DNA of 64,000 nt from an uncultured Bacteroides sp. Lineage in GTDB: Bacteria > Bacteroidota > Bacteroidia > Bacteroidales > Bacteroidaceae. Position numbers and translations under genes: made by a program. The notes below the pieces were generated by a model. That model made no database searches. It was given only the letters and a program-made list of their open reading frames with translations, and had not been told where the DNA came from. Positions 34,597 to 43,620 of this stretch are shown piece after piece. The stretch lies in assembly GCF_963675905.1 (NCBI RefSeq), contig NZ_OY780936.1:682001-746000 (forward strand), given 5' to 3'. Within the stretch, counting starts at the first letter, position 1. Each line of letters starts with the position of its first letter.

Positions 34597-35367
34597 ATGA
34601 ACTTGAATTTAAAAAATCCGGTTGTTTTCTTTGATTTGGAAACAACCGGTACAAATATAAACTCTGATAGAATTGTCGAAATTTGCTATTTGAAAGTACA
34701 TCCAAACGGAAATGAAGAGTCTAAAACTCTTCGCATAAATCCGGAAATGCATATTCCTGAAGAATCTTCAAATATACATGGTATCTATGATGAAGATGTA
34801 GCTAATTGTCCTACTTTTAAAGAAGTTGCAAAGAATATAGCCCGAGATATTGAAGGCGCCGATCTTGCCGGATTTAATTCCAATCGTTTTGATATTCCAG
34901 TACTTGCTGAAGAATTTCTTCGTGCCGGAGTTGATATTGATATGAGTAAGCGTAAATTTATTGATGTTCAGGTTATTTTCCATAAAATGGAACAAAGAAC
35001 TCTTTCTGCTGCTTATAAATTTTATTGTGATAGGAATCTCGATGATGCTCATACAGCTGAGGCAGATACCCGTGCAACATACGAGGTGCTTAAAGCGCAG
35101 CTAGATCGCTATCCGGAATTGCAGAATGACATGGCTTTCCTTGCAGATTTCTCTTCTTATAGTAAGAACGTAGATTTTGCCGGAAGAGTGGTTCTTGATG
35201 ATAATGATGTAGAGGTATTCAATTTTGGAAAGTATAAAGGTATATCTGTATCTGATGTATTTAAGAAAGATCCGGGATACTATTCATGGATGCTAAACAG
35301 CGATTTTACTCTGAACACAAAAGCTGTTCTTACTAAAATCAAGTTACGTGAATTTAATGGTAAGTAG
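34597..35367 (+). CDS. DnaQ-like 3'-5' exonuclease with DUF3820-like tail
   Basis: 256-residue DEDDh exonuclease: 'FFDLETTGT' (D, E), 'FNSNRFDIPVLAEE' (D), 'DDAHTAEADTRAT' (H and D). It is likely a proofreading or repair nuclease. Residues 195-250 ('FNFGKYKGISVSDVFKKDPGYYSWML') match the DUF3820/PF12843 module often fused to such exonucleases. It sits directly after dnaN (9-base gap), consistent with an epsilon-like partner of polymerase III. Confidence 0.9.
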   Translation: MNLNLKNPVVFFDLETTGTNINSDRIVEICYLKVHPNGNEESKTLRINPEMHIPEESSNIHGIYDEDVANCPTFKEVAKNIARDIEGADLAGFNSNRFDIPVLAEEFLRAGVDIDMSKRKFIDVQVIFHKMEQRTLSAAYKFYCDRNLDDAHTAEADTRATYEVLKAQLDRYPELQNDMAFLADFSSYSKNVDFAGRVVLDDNDVEVFNFGKYKGISVSDVFKKDPGYYSWMLNSDFTLNTKAVLTKIKLREFNGK

Positions 35368-35385
35368 TTTACTTAGGATAGGTAT

Positions 35386-36582
35386 ATGTTGAAAGGGAAA
35401 AAAATAATTTTAGGAATTACTGGAAGTATTGCAGCCTATAAAGCTGCTTATATTATTCGTGGTCTTATAAAGAAGGGAGCAGAAGTTCAGGTGGTGATTA
35501 CCCCTGCAGGAAAAGAATTTATTACTCCCATTACTTTATCTGCGCTAACTAGTAAACCAGTAATCAGCGAATTCTTTTCCGGAAGAGATGGCACATGGAA
35601 TAGCCATGTAGACTTAGGACTATGGGCGGACGCTATGTTGATAGCTCCGGCTACCGCTTCTACAATAGGGAAGATGGCAAATGGAATAGCAGATAATATG
35701 CTTATTACAACCTATCTTTCTGCAAAGGCTCCGGTTTTCGTTGCTCCTGCAATGGACCTGGATATGTTTGCTCATCCTTCTACTCAAAGGAATCTGGAGA
35801 CACTTCGCTCATACGGGAATCATATTATTGAACCGGGAGAAGGTGAACTCGCCAGTCATTTGGTTGGTAAAGGAAGGATGGAAGAGCCTGATGCTATTAT
35901 TAGTGTAATTGAGGAGTTCTTTGCCAATCAACAAGATCTTTCAAAAAAAAAAATACTGATAACTGCGGGACCAACTTACGAAAAGATTGATCCGGTAAGG
36001 TTTATTGGTAATTATTCTTCAGGAAAGATGGGATTTGCTTTAGCTGAAGAATGTGCTGCCAGGGGTGCTGAAGTTACTTTGATTGCCGGACCGGTTCAGA
36101 TTAAAACAATTCATCCTAACATTCACCGTATTGATGTTGAATCGGCAAAGGAAATGTATGAAGCTTCTGTTGCCAATTATCCATCTTCTGATGCCGGAAT
36201 ATTATGTGCGGCAGTAGCAGACTTTACTCCTGAACTAGTAGCTGATAAGAAAATAAAACGCAAAGGTGATGAGCTTACTGTTGTTTTAAAGCCTACACAC
36301 GATATTGCTGCATCTTTAGGCAAAATGAAGCGTGATGATCAGTTGTTAGCTGGTTTTGCTTTGGAAACTAATGATGAACTGCAGAATGCTCAAAGCAAAT
36401 TAGAAAGAAAGAACTTTGATTTCATTGTTCTTAATTCATTGAATGACGAAGGTGCCGGCTTCCGCCACGATACAAATAAAATCTCAATTATAGATAAAAA
36501 AGGGAAAACAGATTATCCGTTGAAGAATAAACGTGAAGTAGCGACGGATATCATTGACCGATTGGTGCAACTGATCAAATAA
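35386..36582 (+). CDS. coaBC: bifunctional phosphopantothenoylcysteine decarboxylase/synthetase
   Basis: 398-residue enzyme for two steps of coenzyme A synthesis. The CoaC half (1-185) is a flavoprotein with 'GITGSIAAYKAAYIIRGL' and the catalytic His in 'WNSHVDLGLWAD'. The CoaB half (about 188-398) has 'ITAGPTYEKIDPVRFIGN', 'SSGKMGFALAEE' and 'CAAVADF', ending with 'KPTHDIAASLG'. It is fused in the usual order and length. Part of the dnaN-rlmB transcription block. Confidence 0.95.
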   Translation: MLKGKKIILGITGSIAAYKAAYIIRGLIKKGAEVQVVITPAGKEFITPITLSALTSKPVISEFFSGRDGTWNSHVDLGLWADAMLIAPATASTIGKMANGIADNMLITTYLSAKAPVFVAPAMDLDMFAHPSTQRNLETLRSYGNHIIEPGEGELASHLVGKGRMEEPDAIISVIEEFFANQQDLSKKKILITAGPTYEKIDPVRFIGNYSSGKMGFALAEECAARGAEVTLIAGPVQIKTIHPNIHRIDVESAKEMYEASVANYPSSDAGILCAAVADFTPELVADKKIKRKGDELTVVLKPTHDIAASLGKMKRDDQLLAGFALETNDELQNAQSKLERKNFDFIVLNSLNDEGAGFRHDTNKISIIDKKGKTDYPLKNKREVATDIIDRLVQLIK

Positions 36583-36594
36583 CCAGGAAGGACA

Positions 36595-37521
36595 ATGAAT
36601 AAAAGGATCATTCATAATATATTCCGTTTTACTTGTTTTACTTTTCTGTTGCTGTTTTCCTTATTTGAAGGAAAAGCGCAGGAACTGAATTGCAAGGTGA
36701 ATATCAATTATTCAAAGATTCAGGGTACAAATACGCAGGTATTTAAAACTTTGGAAACTGCTTTAACGGAATTTATCAATGATCGTAAATGGACTTCCGC
36801 ACAATATACTGTTGCAGAGAAGATATCCTGTAGCATGAATATCACGGTGAAAGAACATACAGACGATGGGGCTTTTAAATGTGAGCTTCTGGTTCAGGCT
36901 AATCGTCCGGTTTACAATTCGAGCTATAACACTACGCTTTTTAATTTCAAGGATGTGAATTTAAATTTCACTTACCTGGAATTTGATCCTTTGGAGCTTC
37001 GCGAAAATCAGATAGACAGTAACCTTACTGCAGTTATTGCATATTATGCTTATCTGATAATTGGTATGGATATGGATTCCATGGCTCCATTGGGAGGAAC
37101 AGATGTTTTACGCACGGCCGAAAGTATTGTAACTGCAGCTCAGACTATGCCTGAAGCTGGCTGGAAAGCGTTTGATGACAGTCGTAACCGGCATGGAATA
37201 ATAACTGATTATCTGGATGAGCAAATGAAACCTTATCGCCAGATGATTTATGATTATCATCGCATGGGGTTGGATGAAATGGCTCAGAATGCAGATAGGG
37301 GAAGGGCTAAGATAACTGTGGCTCTGGAAGAACTTAAAAAAGCAAAGGAAAGTAAGCCTATGTCTGTTCTTCCACAGTTGTTTACTGAAATAAAGAAAGA
37401 TGAATTGGTCAATGTTTACTCAAAAGGTACACAGGCCGAGAAAGAACAAGTATATACAATGTTAGTTGATATCAATCCCGCTCTTAGTACCGAATGGGAT
37501 AAAATAAAGTCTTCGAAATAA
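36595..37521 (+). CDS. PorD-like protein (DUF4835)
   Basis: 308-residue exported protein: signal peptide (about 1-28, ending 'GKAQ'), then a body with 'LNCKVNINYSKIQGTNTQVF', 'QYTVAEKISCSMNITV' and 'YAYLIIGMDMDSMAPLGG', characteristic of DUF4835, annotated in other Bacteroidetes as the type IX secretion protein PorD. Other type IX components are absent from the window, so a link to that system here is not shown. It is conserved between coaBC and recN in this phylum, which this layout follows. Confidence 0.82.
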   Translation: MNKRIIHNIFRFTCFTFLLLFSLFEGKAQELNCKVNINYSKIQGTNTQVFKTLETALTEFINDRKWTSAQYTVAEKISCSMNITVKEHTDDGAFKCELLVQANRPVYNSSYNTTLFNFKDVNLNFTYLEFDPLELRENQIDSNLTAVIAYYAYLIIGMDMDSMAPLGGTDVLRTAESIVTAAQTMPEAGWKAFDDSRNRHGIITDYLDEQMKPYRQMIYDYHRMGLDEMAQNADRGRAKITVALEELKKAKESKPMSVLPQLFTEIKKDELVNVYSKGTQAEKEQVYTMLVDINPALSTEWDKIKSSK

Positions 37522-37525
37522 AATT

Positions 37526-39196
37526 ATGTTGCAATCTATATCAATTCAAAACTATGCGCTGATTGACACTCTTGATATCACTTTTGATAAAGGCTTTTCT
37601 GTTATTACCGGTGAAACGGGAGCAGGGAAATCTATTATTCTAGGTGCTATAGGTTTGTTATTGGGGCAAAGAGCAGATGTAAAAGCTATAAAGAATGGTG
37701 CTTCGAAATGTGTAATCGAAGCTCATTTTAATATTTCATCCTATCAGATGAAGGCTTTCTTTGAGGAAAATGAGTTGGAGTACGATTCCAACGAATGTAT
37801 TCTGAGAAGAGAACTGCAGTCTTCCGGTAAATCGCGTGCATTTATAAATGATTCTCCGGCTTCGCTTGCCTTGATGAAGGAGTTGGGCGAACAGTTGATT
37901 GATGTACACTCTCAGCATCAGAACTTATTATTGAGCAAAGAAGATTTCCAATTGAATGTTCTGGACGCATTGGCTAATGACGAGAAAGAATTTTCCAATT
38001 ATAAAGAAGCATATCACAATTACCGAAAGGTTGTTGAAGAGCTGGATAAACTTATAGCACTTGAGGAGCAAAGCAAGGCAGATGAAGATTATGTCCGTTT
38101 TCAGCTCGATCAGTTTGATGAAGCAAAACTCGTGGAAGGAGAAGATGCTGAACTGGAAAAGGAAGAAGAGCTTCTTAGTCATGCCGAAGAGATAAAGGAA
38201 GCGCTGTTCAGTGCCGACCAGCTTTTTTATGAAGATGAAGGTGGATTGTTGAGTAACATGAAAAGAGTTTCCGGTATATTGCGTTCACTGAAGGAACGTT
38301 ATAATACAGCCGGAGAATTGTATGACAGAATTGAGGGATTGTCTATTGAGCTGAAAGAGGTTGCCCGGGATTTGACAAGAGAGGAAGATAATATAACTGT
38401 TGATCCGGCCCGACTGGAATTTGTAAATGAGCGGCTCAACTTAATTTATTCTCTTGAAAAGAAACATCATGTAAGTACACTCGAGGAACTGATACGGGTG
38501 CAGGAAGATTTCCGTTCACGCCTTAATGCTATTAGTTCTTTTGAAGAGCAGATTGAAGCGCTTCAGAAACAAAAAGATGTATTGCTTGATAAGGTTAAAA
38601 AAGCAATGTCATTGCTTACCGACAAACGTACGAAAGCTGCCAAGAAAATAGAGCATGAGATGCAGAGCCGACTTATCCCTCTTGGAATGCCGAATGTACG
38701 CTTTCAGGTGCAGATTACACCGAAGACAAACTTCGACGCAACCGGTGGAGACAATGTAAGCTTCCTTTTCTCAGCTAATAAGAATGCTACATTGCAAAGT
38801 ATATCATCGGTAGCATCGGGTGGTGAAATTGCTCGTGTTATGCTTTCCATAAAAGCTATGATTGCAGGAGCAACTCAGTTGCCAACTATTATTTTTGATG
38901 AAATTGATACCGGCGTTTCTGGTGAAATAGCCGATAAGATGGCAGAGATTATGAAGGAAATGGGACAATGCATGCAGGTTATCAGCATTACCCACTTGCC
39001 TCAGATTGCGGCCAAAGGAAAAGTACACTATAAAGTATATAAACAAGATAACGAAACATCGACCAGTAGTAATATCCGCCGATTGAAAGAAGAGGAGAGG
39101 ATTGATGAGATAGCTCACATGCTGAGTGGGGCTACTTTGACGGAAGCTGCGATGAATAACGCAAAAGAATTATTAAAACAGCATGGAAAAAAATGA
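37526..39196 (+). CDS. recN: DNA repair protein RecN
   Basis: 556-residue SMC-like ATPase acting early in double-strand break repair. The N-terminal Walker A is 'ITGETGAGKSIILGAI', followed by a central coiled coil (about 150-370), the signature 'ASGGEIARVMLSIKAM', the Walker B 'PTIIFDEIDTGVSGE' and 'ITHLPQIAAKG'. Full length. Its end overlaps the start of rlmB by 14 bases, so translation is coupled. Confidence 0.96.
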   Translation: MLQSISIQNYALIDTLDITFDKGFSVITGETGAGKSIILGAIGLLLGQRADVKAIKNGASKCVIEAHFNISSYQMKAFFEENELEYDSNECILRRELQSSGKSRAFINDSPASLALMKELGEQLIDVHSQHQNLLLSKEDFQLNVLDALANDEKEFSNYKEAYHNYRKVVEELDKLIALEEQSKADEDYVRFQLDQFDEAKLVEGEDAELEKEEELLSHAEEIKEALFSADQLFYEDEGGLLSNMKRVSGILRSLKERYNTAGELYDRIEGLSIELKEVARDLTREEDNITVDPARLEFVNERLNLIYSLEKKHHVSTLEELIRVQEDFRSRLNAISSFEEQIEALQKQKDVLLDKVKKAMSLLTDKRTKAAKKIEHEMQSRLIPLGMPNVRFQVQITPKTNFDATGGDNVSFLFSANKNATLQSISSVASGGEIARVMLSIKAMIAGATQLPTIIFDEIDTGVSGEIADKMAEIMKEMGQCMQVISITHLPQIAAKGKVHYKVYKQDNETSTSSNIRRLKEEERIDEIAHMLSGATLTEAAMNNAKELLKQHGKK

Positions 39197-39929
39197 AATG
39201 ATATTTGGCGTACGCGCCGTGATTGAAGCCATTGAGGCGGGTAAGGAAATTGATAAAATCCTGGTAAAGAAAGATATTCAAAGTGAACTTTCTAAAGAAC
39301 TTTTTGCTGCATTAAAGGGTACAAACATCTTTATTCAGCGTGTACCGGTAGAGCGCATCAACAGAATAACTACTAAAAACCATCAGGGAGTTATTGCTTT
39401 TGTTTCTGCAGTGACTTACTATAAGGTAGAGGATGTTGTTCCTACTCTTTTCGAAGAAGGAAAAGTTCCTTTCTTTGTTATGCTTGATGGTGTAACAGAT
39501 GTACGTAACTTCGGAGCTATTGCGCGTACTTGCGATTGCGCTGGTGTGGATGCAATTATTATTCCTTCCAGAAATAGTGTGAGTGTTAATGCGGATGCCA
39601 TGAAAACTTCTGCCGGAGCGCTTCATACACTGCCTGTATGCAAAGAACAAAGTCTGACTACTGCTATTAAATATTTAAAAGATAGCGGATTCAAAATTGT
39701 AGCTGCTACTGAAAAGGGAGATTACGATTACACAAAGGCTAATTATAAAGATCCTCTCTGTATTATTATGGGAGCTGAAGATACTGGTGTATCTTATGAT
39801 CACCTTGCATTGTGTGATGAGTGGGTAAAGATTCCTTTATTTGGTAAGATTGAGTCATTGAATGTTTCCGTTGCAGCCGGGGTCTTGATTTACGAGGCTG
39901 TGAAACAACGTGGCTTTGAGAAAGAATAA
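39183..39929 (+). CDS. rlmB: 23S rRNA 2'-O-methyltransferase (RlmB/SpoU family)
   Basis: 248-residue SPOUT methyltransferase. It methylates a guanosine ribose, in E. coli Gm2251 of 23S rRNA. An N-terminal L30-like substrate domain ('GVRAVIEAIEAGKEIDKILV') is followed by the knotted catalytic domain with motif 1 'VTDVRNFGAIARTCDCAG', motif 2 'IIMGAEDTGVS' and motif 3 'PLFGKIESLNVSVAAGVLIYE'. It overlaps recN. The exact target nucleotide could differ. Confidence 0.93.
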   Translation: MEKNEMIFGVRAVIEAIEAGKEIDKILVKKDIQSELSKELFAALKGTNIFIQRVPVERINRITTKNHQGVIAFVSAVTYYKVEDVVPTLFEEGKVPFFVMLDGVTDVRNFGAIARTCDCAGVDAIIIPSRNSVSVNADAMKTSAGALHTLPVCKEQSLTTAIKYLKDSGFKIVAATEKGDYDYTKANYKDPLCIIMGAEDTGVSYDHLALCDEWVKIPLFGKIESLNVSVAAGVLIYEAVKQRGFEKE

Positions 39930-39950
39930 TATTTTATATAACCTATAATC

Positions 39951-41651
39951 ATGAAAAAGAAAATACTATTTATAGTCCTTTGTCTGCTTTCGCAGTGGAC
40001 AATGGCACAGAAGGAGGCACCCAAATGGGTTGATAAAGCCAAAAAGGCTGTCTTCTCTGTGGTGACTTACGACACTAACGGCAAATTACTCAATACCGGC
40101 AACGGTTTCTTTGTATCGGAAGATGGAGTGGCGCTGTCCGACTATTCTTTGTTTAAAGGTGCAGCACGTGCAGATGTTATTAACTCGGAAGGTAAGCAGA
40201 TGCCGGTTAAAGTTATTCTGGGCATGAATTCTATGTATGATGTTATTAAGTTTAGTGTGGATCTGGGCAAGAAGAGCACTGCCGCGCTGACTTTGGCAAC
40301 TGCTATTCCTGCAAAAGATGCCGAAGCGGTAATGCTTCCTTATTCTACAAAGAAAGATCGTTCATGTACCTTCGGAAAAGTAGAAGAGGTTTCTAACCTT
40401 TCCGGTCCTCATAAATACTTTAAGCTGATTATTTCTGTGAAAGATAAAATGGTAAGCTGTCCGGTTATGAATGCAGAAGGTGAGGTTTTTGGGTTAGTAC
40501 AAAAAGCTGCATCTAATGACACAACGCATTGTTATGCCATTAGTGCTCCTTATGTCAACGCATTGACTATTAATGCTCTCGATTTTAATAATCCCGACCT
40601 GAATAGTATTGGTATTAAAAAAGCTCTTCCTAATACAGAAGAGCAGGCTTTAGTTGCTCTTTATATGGCTTCTTCTGTTAGTAAGGAAAAATATCTCTCT
40701 TTGCTGGACACTTTTATAGAACAGTTCCCTAATAGTTCAGAAGGGTATATTCGCAGGGCTAACTTCTATGTATCTAACTATACTGATGCAGAGCATCTGG
40801 CTTTTGGTGAGGCCGATCTTGACAAAGCATTGAAAACTGCAGATAATAAAGATAATGCCTTCTTCAATCGTTCACGACTGATATATTATGTTGCTCTTCG
40901 TGGTAAGGATAGTGCTTATAAAGACTGGACATTCGAAAAATCACTCGAGGAAATTCAGAAAGCTATTGATATGAATCCGCTTCCTATTTATACTCAGCAC
41001 CAGGGTGATATCTATTTTGCAGCTACTAAATATGATAAAGCTTTTGAATGTTACGATAAGATAAACCATTCTCCGCAGGCTTCTGCAGAAACTTACTATA
41101 GTGCTGCAAAGACAAAGCAAATGATGAATGGTGATTTAGGAGAAATTCTTGCTTTACTTGATAGCGCAGTAAATAAATATGCTGCTCCATATCCTAGAGA
41201 GGCTGCAAATTATCTTTCCGAACGTGCTTTGGTTAAGACTCAGAAAGAGATGTATAAAGAAGCCGTTGCTGATTACGACTACTTTGAACAGGCCATGGGT
41301 GGTAATGTAAGTTCAACATTCTTCTATCTTCGCGAACAGGCAAATTATAAAGCAAAGAACTTTAAACGTGCATTGGAAGATATTCAAAAGGCTGTAACAC
41401 TTGATCCTTCCAATAAAGATTATCTGGCAGAATATGGAGCGGTTAATCTTCGTATTGCCCGTTATGATGAAGCTATAAAGAATCTGAAAGATGCTTTGGT
41501 TATTGATCCTAAATTCGCAGCTTGCTATCGTTTAATTGGCTTCTGCCAGATGCAGCAAGGAAAGAAAAACGAAGCTTGTGAAAACTTTAATAAAGCCAAA
41601 GAACTGGGAGACGAAGCTGTGATTCCAATGATTGAAAAGAATTGCAAGTAA
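39951..41651 (+). CDS. TPR protein with degenerate trypsin-like domain
   Basis: 566-residue exported protein: signal peptide (1-19), a trypsin/DegP-like beta-barrel region (about 30-200), then TPR repeats (about 225-566; e.g. 'AIKNLKDALVIDPKFAACYRLIGFC'). In the protease-like part the catalytic residues seem lost: the usual 'T.YHV' region reads 'ALSDYSLFKG' (61-70, no His), the Asp in 'MYDVIKF' remains, and the G-N-S-G-G motif is replaced by 'CPVMNAEGEVFG'. It is probably a binding or scaffold protein. It follows rlmB by 21 bases; its terminator is split by the IS element. Confidence 0.85.
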   Translation: MKKKILFIVLCLLSQWTMAQKEAPKWVDKAKKAVFSVVTYDTNGKLLNTGNGFFVSEDGVALSDYSLFKGAARADVINSEGKQMPVKVILGMNSMYDVIKFSVDLGKKSTAALTLATAIPAKDAEAVMLPYSTKKDRSCTFGKVEEVSNLSGPHKYFKLIISVKDKMVSCPVMNAEGEVFGLVQKAASNDTTHCYAISAPYVNALTINALDFNNPDLNSIGIKKALPNTEEQALVALYMASSVSKEKYLSLLDTFIEQFPNSSEGYIRRANFYVSNYTDAEHLAFGEADLDKALKTADNKDNAFFNRSRLIYYVALRGKDSAYKDWTFEKSLEEIQKAIDMNPLPIYTQHQGDIYFAATKYDKAFECYDKINHSPQASAETYYSAAKTKQMMNGDLGEILALLDSAVNKYAAPYPREAANYLSERALVKTQKEMYKEAVADYDYFEQAMGGNVSSTFFYLREQANYKAKNFKRALEDIQKAVTLDPSNKDYLAEYGAVNLRIARYDEAIKNLKDALVIDPKFAACYRLIGFCQMQQGKKNEACENFNKAKELGDEAVIPMIEKNCK

Positions 41652-41673
41652 TAAGTAAGTTCTTATTAAACAT

Positions 41674-41690
41674 AAAAAGGATTGCCTCAC
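41674..41690 (+). terminator. left arm of a terminator split by the IS element
   Basis: AAAAAGGATTGCC followed by TCAC. The matching right arm GGTAATCCTTTTTT is at 43456-43469, on the far side of the insertion element. Joined through one copy of TCAC, they form a 12-13-bp terminator with a TCAC loop, 22 bases after the TPR gene. Confidence 0.85.
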
Positions 41691-41736
41691 GGGAGGGCAC
41701 TGAAAAAGTCCCTTAAGCTCCTTTTTTTTAAGTATT

Positions 41737-41782
41737 AAAATCTGCATATATCCTACAATTATTTTGGATATGTGCAGATTTT
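41737..41782. terminator. hairpin inside the left end of the IS
   Basis: 17-bp stem with one wobble (41737-41753 with 41766-41782) followed by TTTCT. Its position between the left end and the transposase start suggests it stops read-through transcription from outside, a known way of limiting transposase expression. Confidence 0.7.
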
Positions 41783-41813
41783 TCTATAACTTCATGGCAT
41801 AATAGAAGTAATT

Positions 41814-43265
41814 ATGCTACCCCAACAAGAGACTATCCCGCTCAGCAGTTATTCAGATTTGTATAATCTGATTATTCCCGAAAACAACCTTCTTCGGAGA
41901 ATTAACGACCTCATAGATTTTAGTTTTATTCATAAAGAACTTGTAGATAAGTATAGCCATGACAATGGTCGTACTGCGGAAAGCCCTATTCGCATGTTCA
42001 AGTATCTGCTTTTGAAGACTATCTATGACATTTCTGATGTTGACGTTGTGGAACGTTCCAGATACGATATGTCATTTAAGTATTTTTTAGGGATGGTCCC
42101 TGAAGACGATGTTATTAATCCTAGTTCTTTATGCAAGTTCCGTAAACTACGTCTGAAGGATATGGCTCTACTAGATTTGCTTGTGGGCAAGACTGTTTCT
42201 ATTGCCATTGAAAAGGGGATCATACAATCAAAGACTATTATTGTAGATGCCACTCACTCAGCTTCTCGTTCCAACCCTTATAAACCGATAGAGATACTTA
42301 AAATGCGTTCCAGACAGTTGCGCAAGGTTCTCTATGAAGTAGATGACAGTCTGAAAGGTACTCTTCCGGATAAAAATGAAGATGACGATTTAAAACATGA
42401 GCTGGAATATACAGTTCAACTTATTGACCGGATTGAAAAAGAAGAGATTCTGATCAATATACCTAAAATAAAGGAACGTCTCAACATGTTAAAAGAGACT
42501 GAAGAAGACATAGAGGACCATTATACGACTTCAAAAGACGAGGATGCGCGTATCGGTCACAAGACGGAAGATAGTTCCTTCTTCGGATATAAGACGCACA
42601 TTGCGATGAGTGATGAACGCATTATTACAGCTGCGGTTGTAACTTCTGGAGAGAAGGGGGATGGGGCGCAGTTGGTGAATCTAGTGGAACAAAGCCGTAA
42701 AAATGGTATGGCAGTTGATACGGTAATTGGTGATACCGCCTATTCTGGTAAAGACAACTTAAAGCGCTCTAAAGAAAAGAATACAGGATTTGAACTGATA
42801 TCTAAATTGAATCCTTCCCTAAACGGGTTCAGAAAGGATGAAGACAAGTTTGATTTTAACAAGGATGCCGGAATGTTTGTCTGCCCAGCAGGACATATGG
42901 CAGTCCGTAAAGCGGTTCAAGGCAAAAAGAATGGAGCATGGAATCAAACCACAACCTATTATTTTGATGTAGAGAAATGCAGGGTGTGCTCAAGGCGGAA
43001 AGGATGCTATAAAGATGGAGCAAAGTCAAAAACTTATTCACTTTCGATAAAAACAGACGAGCAGAAAGAACAACTTGATTTTCAACAGACTGAAGAATTT
43101 AAAAAGAAAGCAAGAGAACGCTACAAAATAGAAGCCAAAAACTCAGAACTTAAACATTCCTATGGATATGACAGGGCATTATCATATGGATTGTCATGCA
43201 TGGAAATGCAGGGGGCTATGACAATCTTTGCTGCTAATATAAAAAGAATACTCAAATTAATGTAA
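41814..43265 (+). CDS. IS1182-family transposase
   Basis: 483-residue DDE transposase. N-terminal DUF772 region ('NDLIDFSFIHKELVDKYS', 'RMFKYLLLKTIYDISDVDVVERSRYDMSFKYFLGM'; quoted in parts). First Asp in 'TIIVDATHS', second in 'DTVIGDTAYSG', and the final Glu in 'RYKIEAKNSELKHSYGYDRA', with a C-terminal zinc-like cluster 'CRVCSRRKGC'. Full length and without frame breaks. It moves only this element. Confidence 0.95.
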   Translation: MLPQQETIPLSSYSDLYNLIIPENNLLRRINDLIDFSFIHKELVDKYSHDNGRTAESPIRMFKYLLLKTIYDISDVDVVERSRYDMSFKYFLGMVPEDDVINPSSLCKFRKLRLKDMALLDLLVGKTVSIAIEKGIIQSKTIIVDATHSASRSNPYKPIEILKMRSRQLRKVLYEVDDSLKGTLPDKNEDDDLKHELEYTVQLIDRIEKEEILINIPKIKERLNMLKETEEDIEDHYTTSKDEDARIGHKTEDSSFFGYKTHIAMSDERIITAAVVTSGEKGDGAQLVNLVEQSRKNGMAVDTVIGDTAYSGKDNLKRSKEKNTGFELISKLNPSLNGFRKDEDKFDFNKDAGMFVCPAGHMAVRKAVQGKKNGAWNQTTTYYFDVEKCRVCSRRKGCYKDGAKSKTYSLSIKTDEQKEQLDFQQTEEFKKKARERYKIEAKNSELKHSYGYDRALSYGLSCMEMQGAMTIFAANIKRILKLM

Positions 43266-43361
43266 GAAAGTTCTTTTCCATGTTATTGGAAGATATATAA
43301 CCAGACTGCAAGCCAAATTAACCTGTGTAGCCCATAAATATTACTTTAAAAAAGAAGAGAA

Positions 43362-43389
43362 CTCAAAATCTATTTTAGTAGATTTTGAG
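43362..43389. terminator. hairpin downstream of the transposase
   Basis: 11-bp perfect stem CTCAAAATCTA (43362-43372 with 43379-43389), 6-nt loop, then CTCCCTTTT. It probably ends the transposase transcript. Confidence 0.7.
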
Positions 43390-43530
43390 CTCCCTTTTAG
43401 ATAAATGGATTTTCAAAATTTCAGAAGGGACAACTTTTTCAGTGCCCTCCCTCACGGTAATCCTTTTTTTAGTTAACTACTTTGTAAAATAGCTAAGTGT
43501 GTCTATTAATTTATGACTCGTTTTTAATTT

Positions 43531-43620
43531 CAGATTCACTAATAACTAATTCGTAAATCGATGCGAAAGGCTTACTATTCCTTAAATCAGAATTCAGATT
43601 TACTAATAACTAATTCTTAA
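43531..43620 (-). repeat. tandem duplication of a barrel-protein C-terminus
   Basis: 26-bp repeats at 43531-43556 and 43595-43620 (24 of 26 identical), 64 bases apart. The right copy contains the last codons and stop of the gene at 43603. The left copy still reads L-R-I-S-Y-stop in the same direction, so it looks like a duplicated 3' end. Confidence 0.6.

Larger units (their letters stand above)
41691..43451 (+). mobile_element. complete IS1182-family insertion sequence
   Basis: 1761 bp bounded by perfect 19-bp terminal inverted repeats GGGAGGGCACTGAAAAAGT (41691-41709 and 43433-43451 reversed) and by a 4-bp direct repeat TCAC (41687-41690 and 43452-43455). It carries one intact transposase and hairpins just inside each end. 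The intact ends, target duplication and open frame indicate a recent, possibly active copy. Confidence 0.93.
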
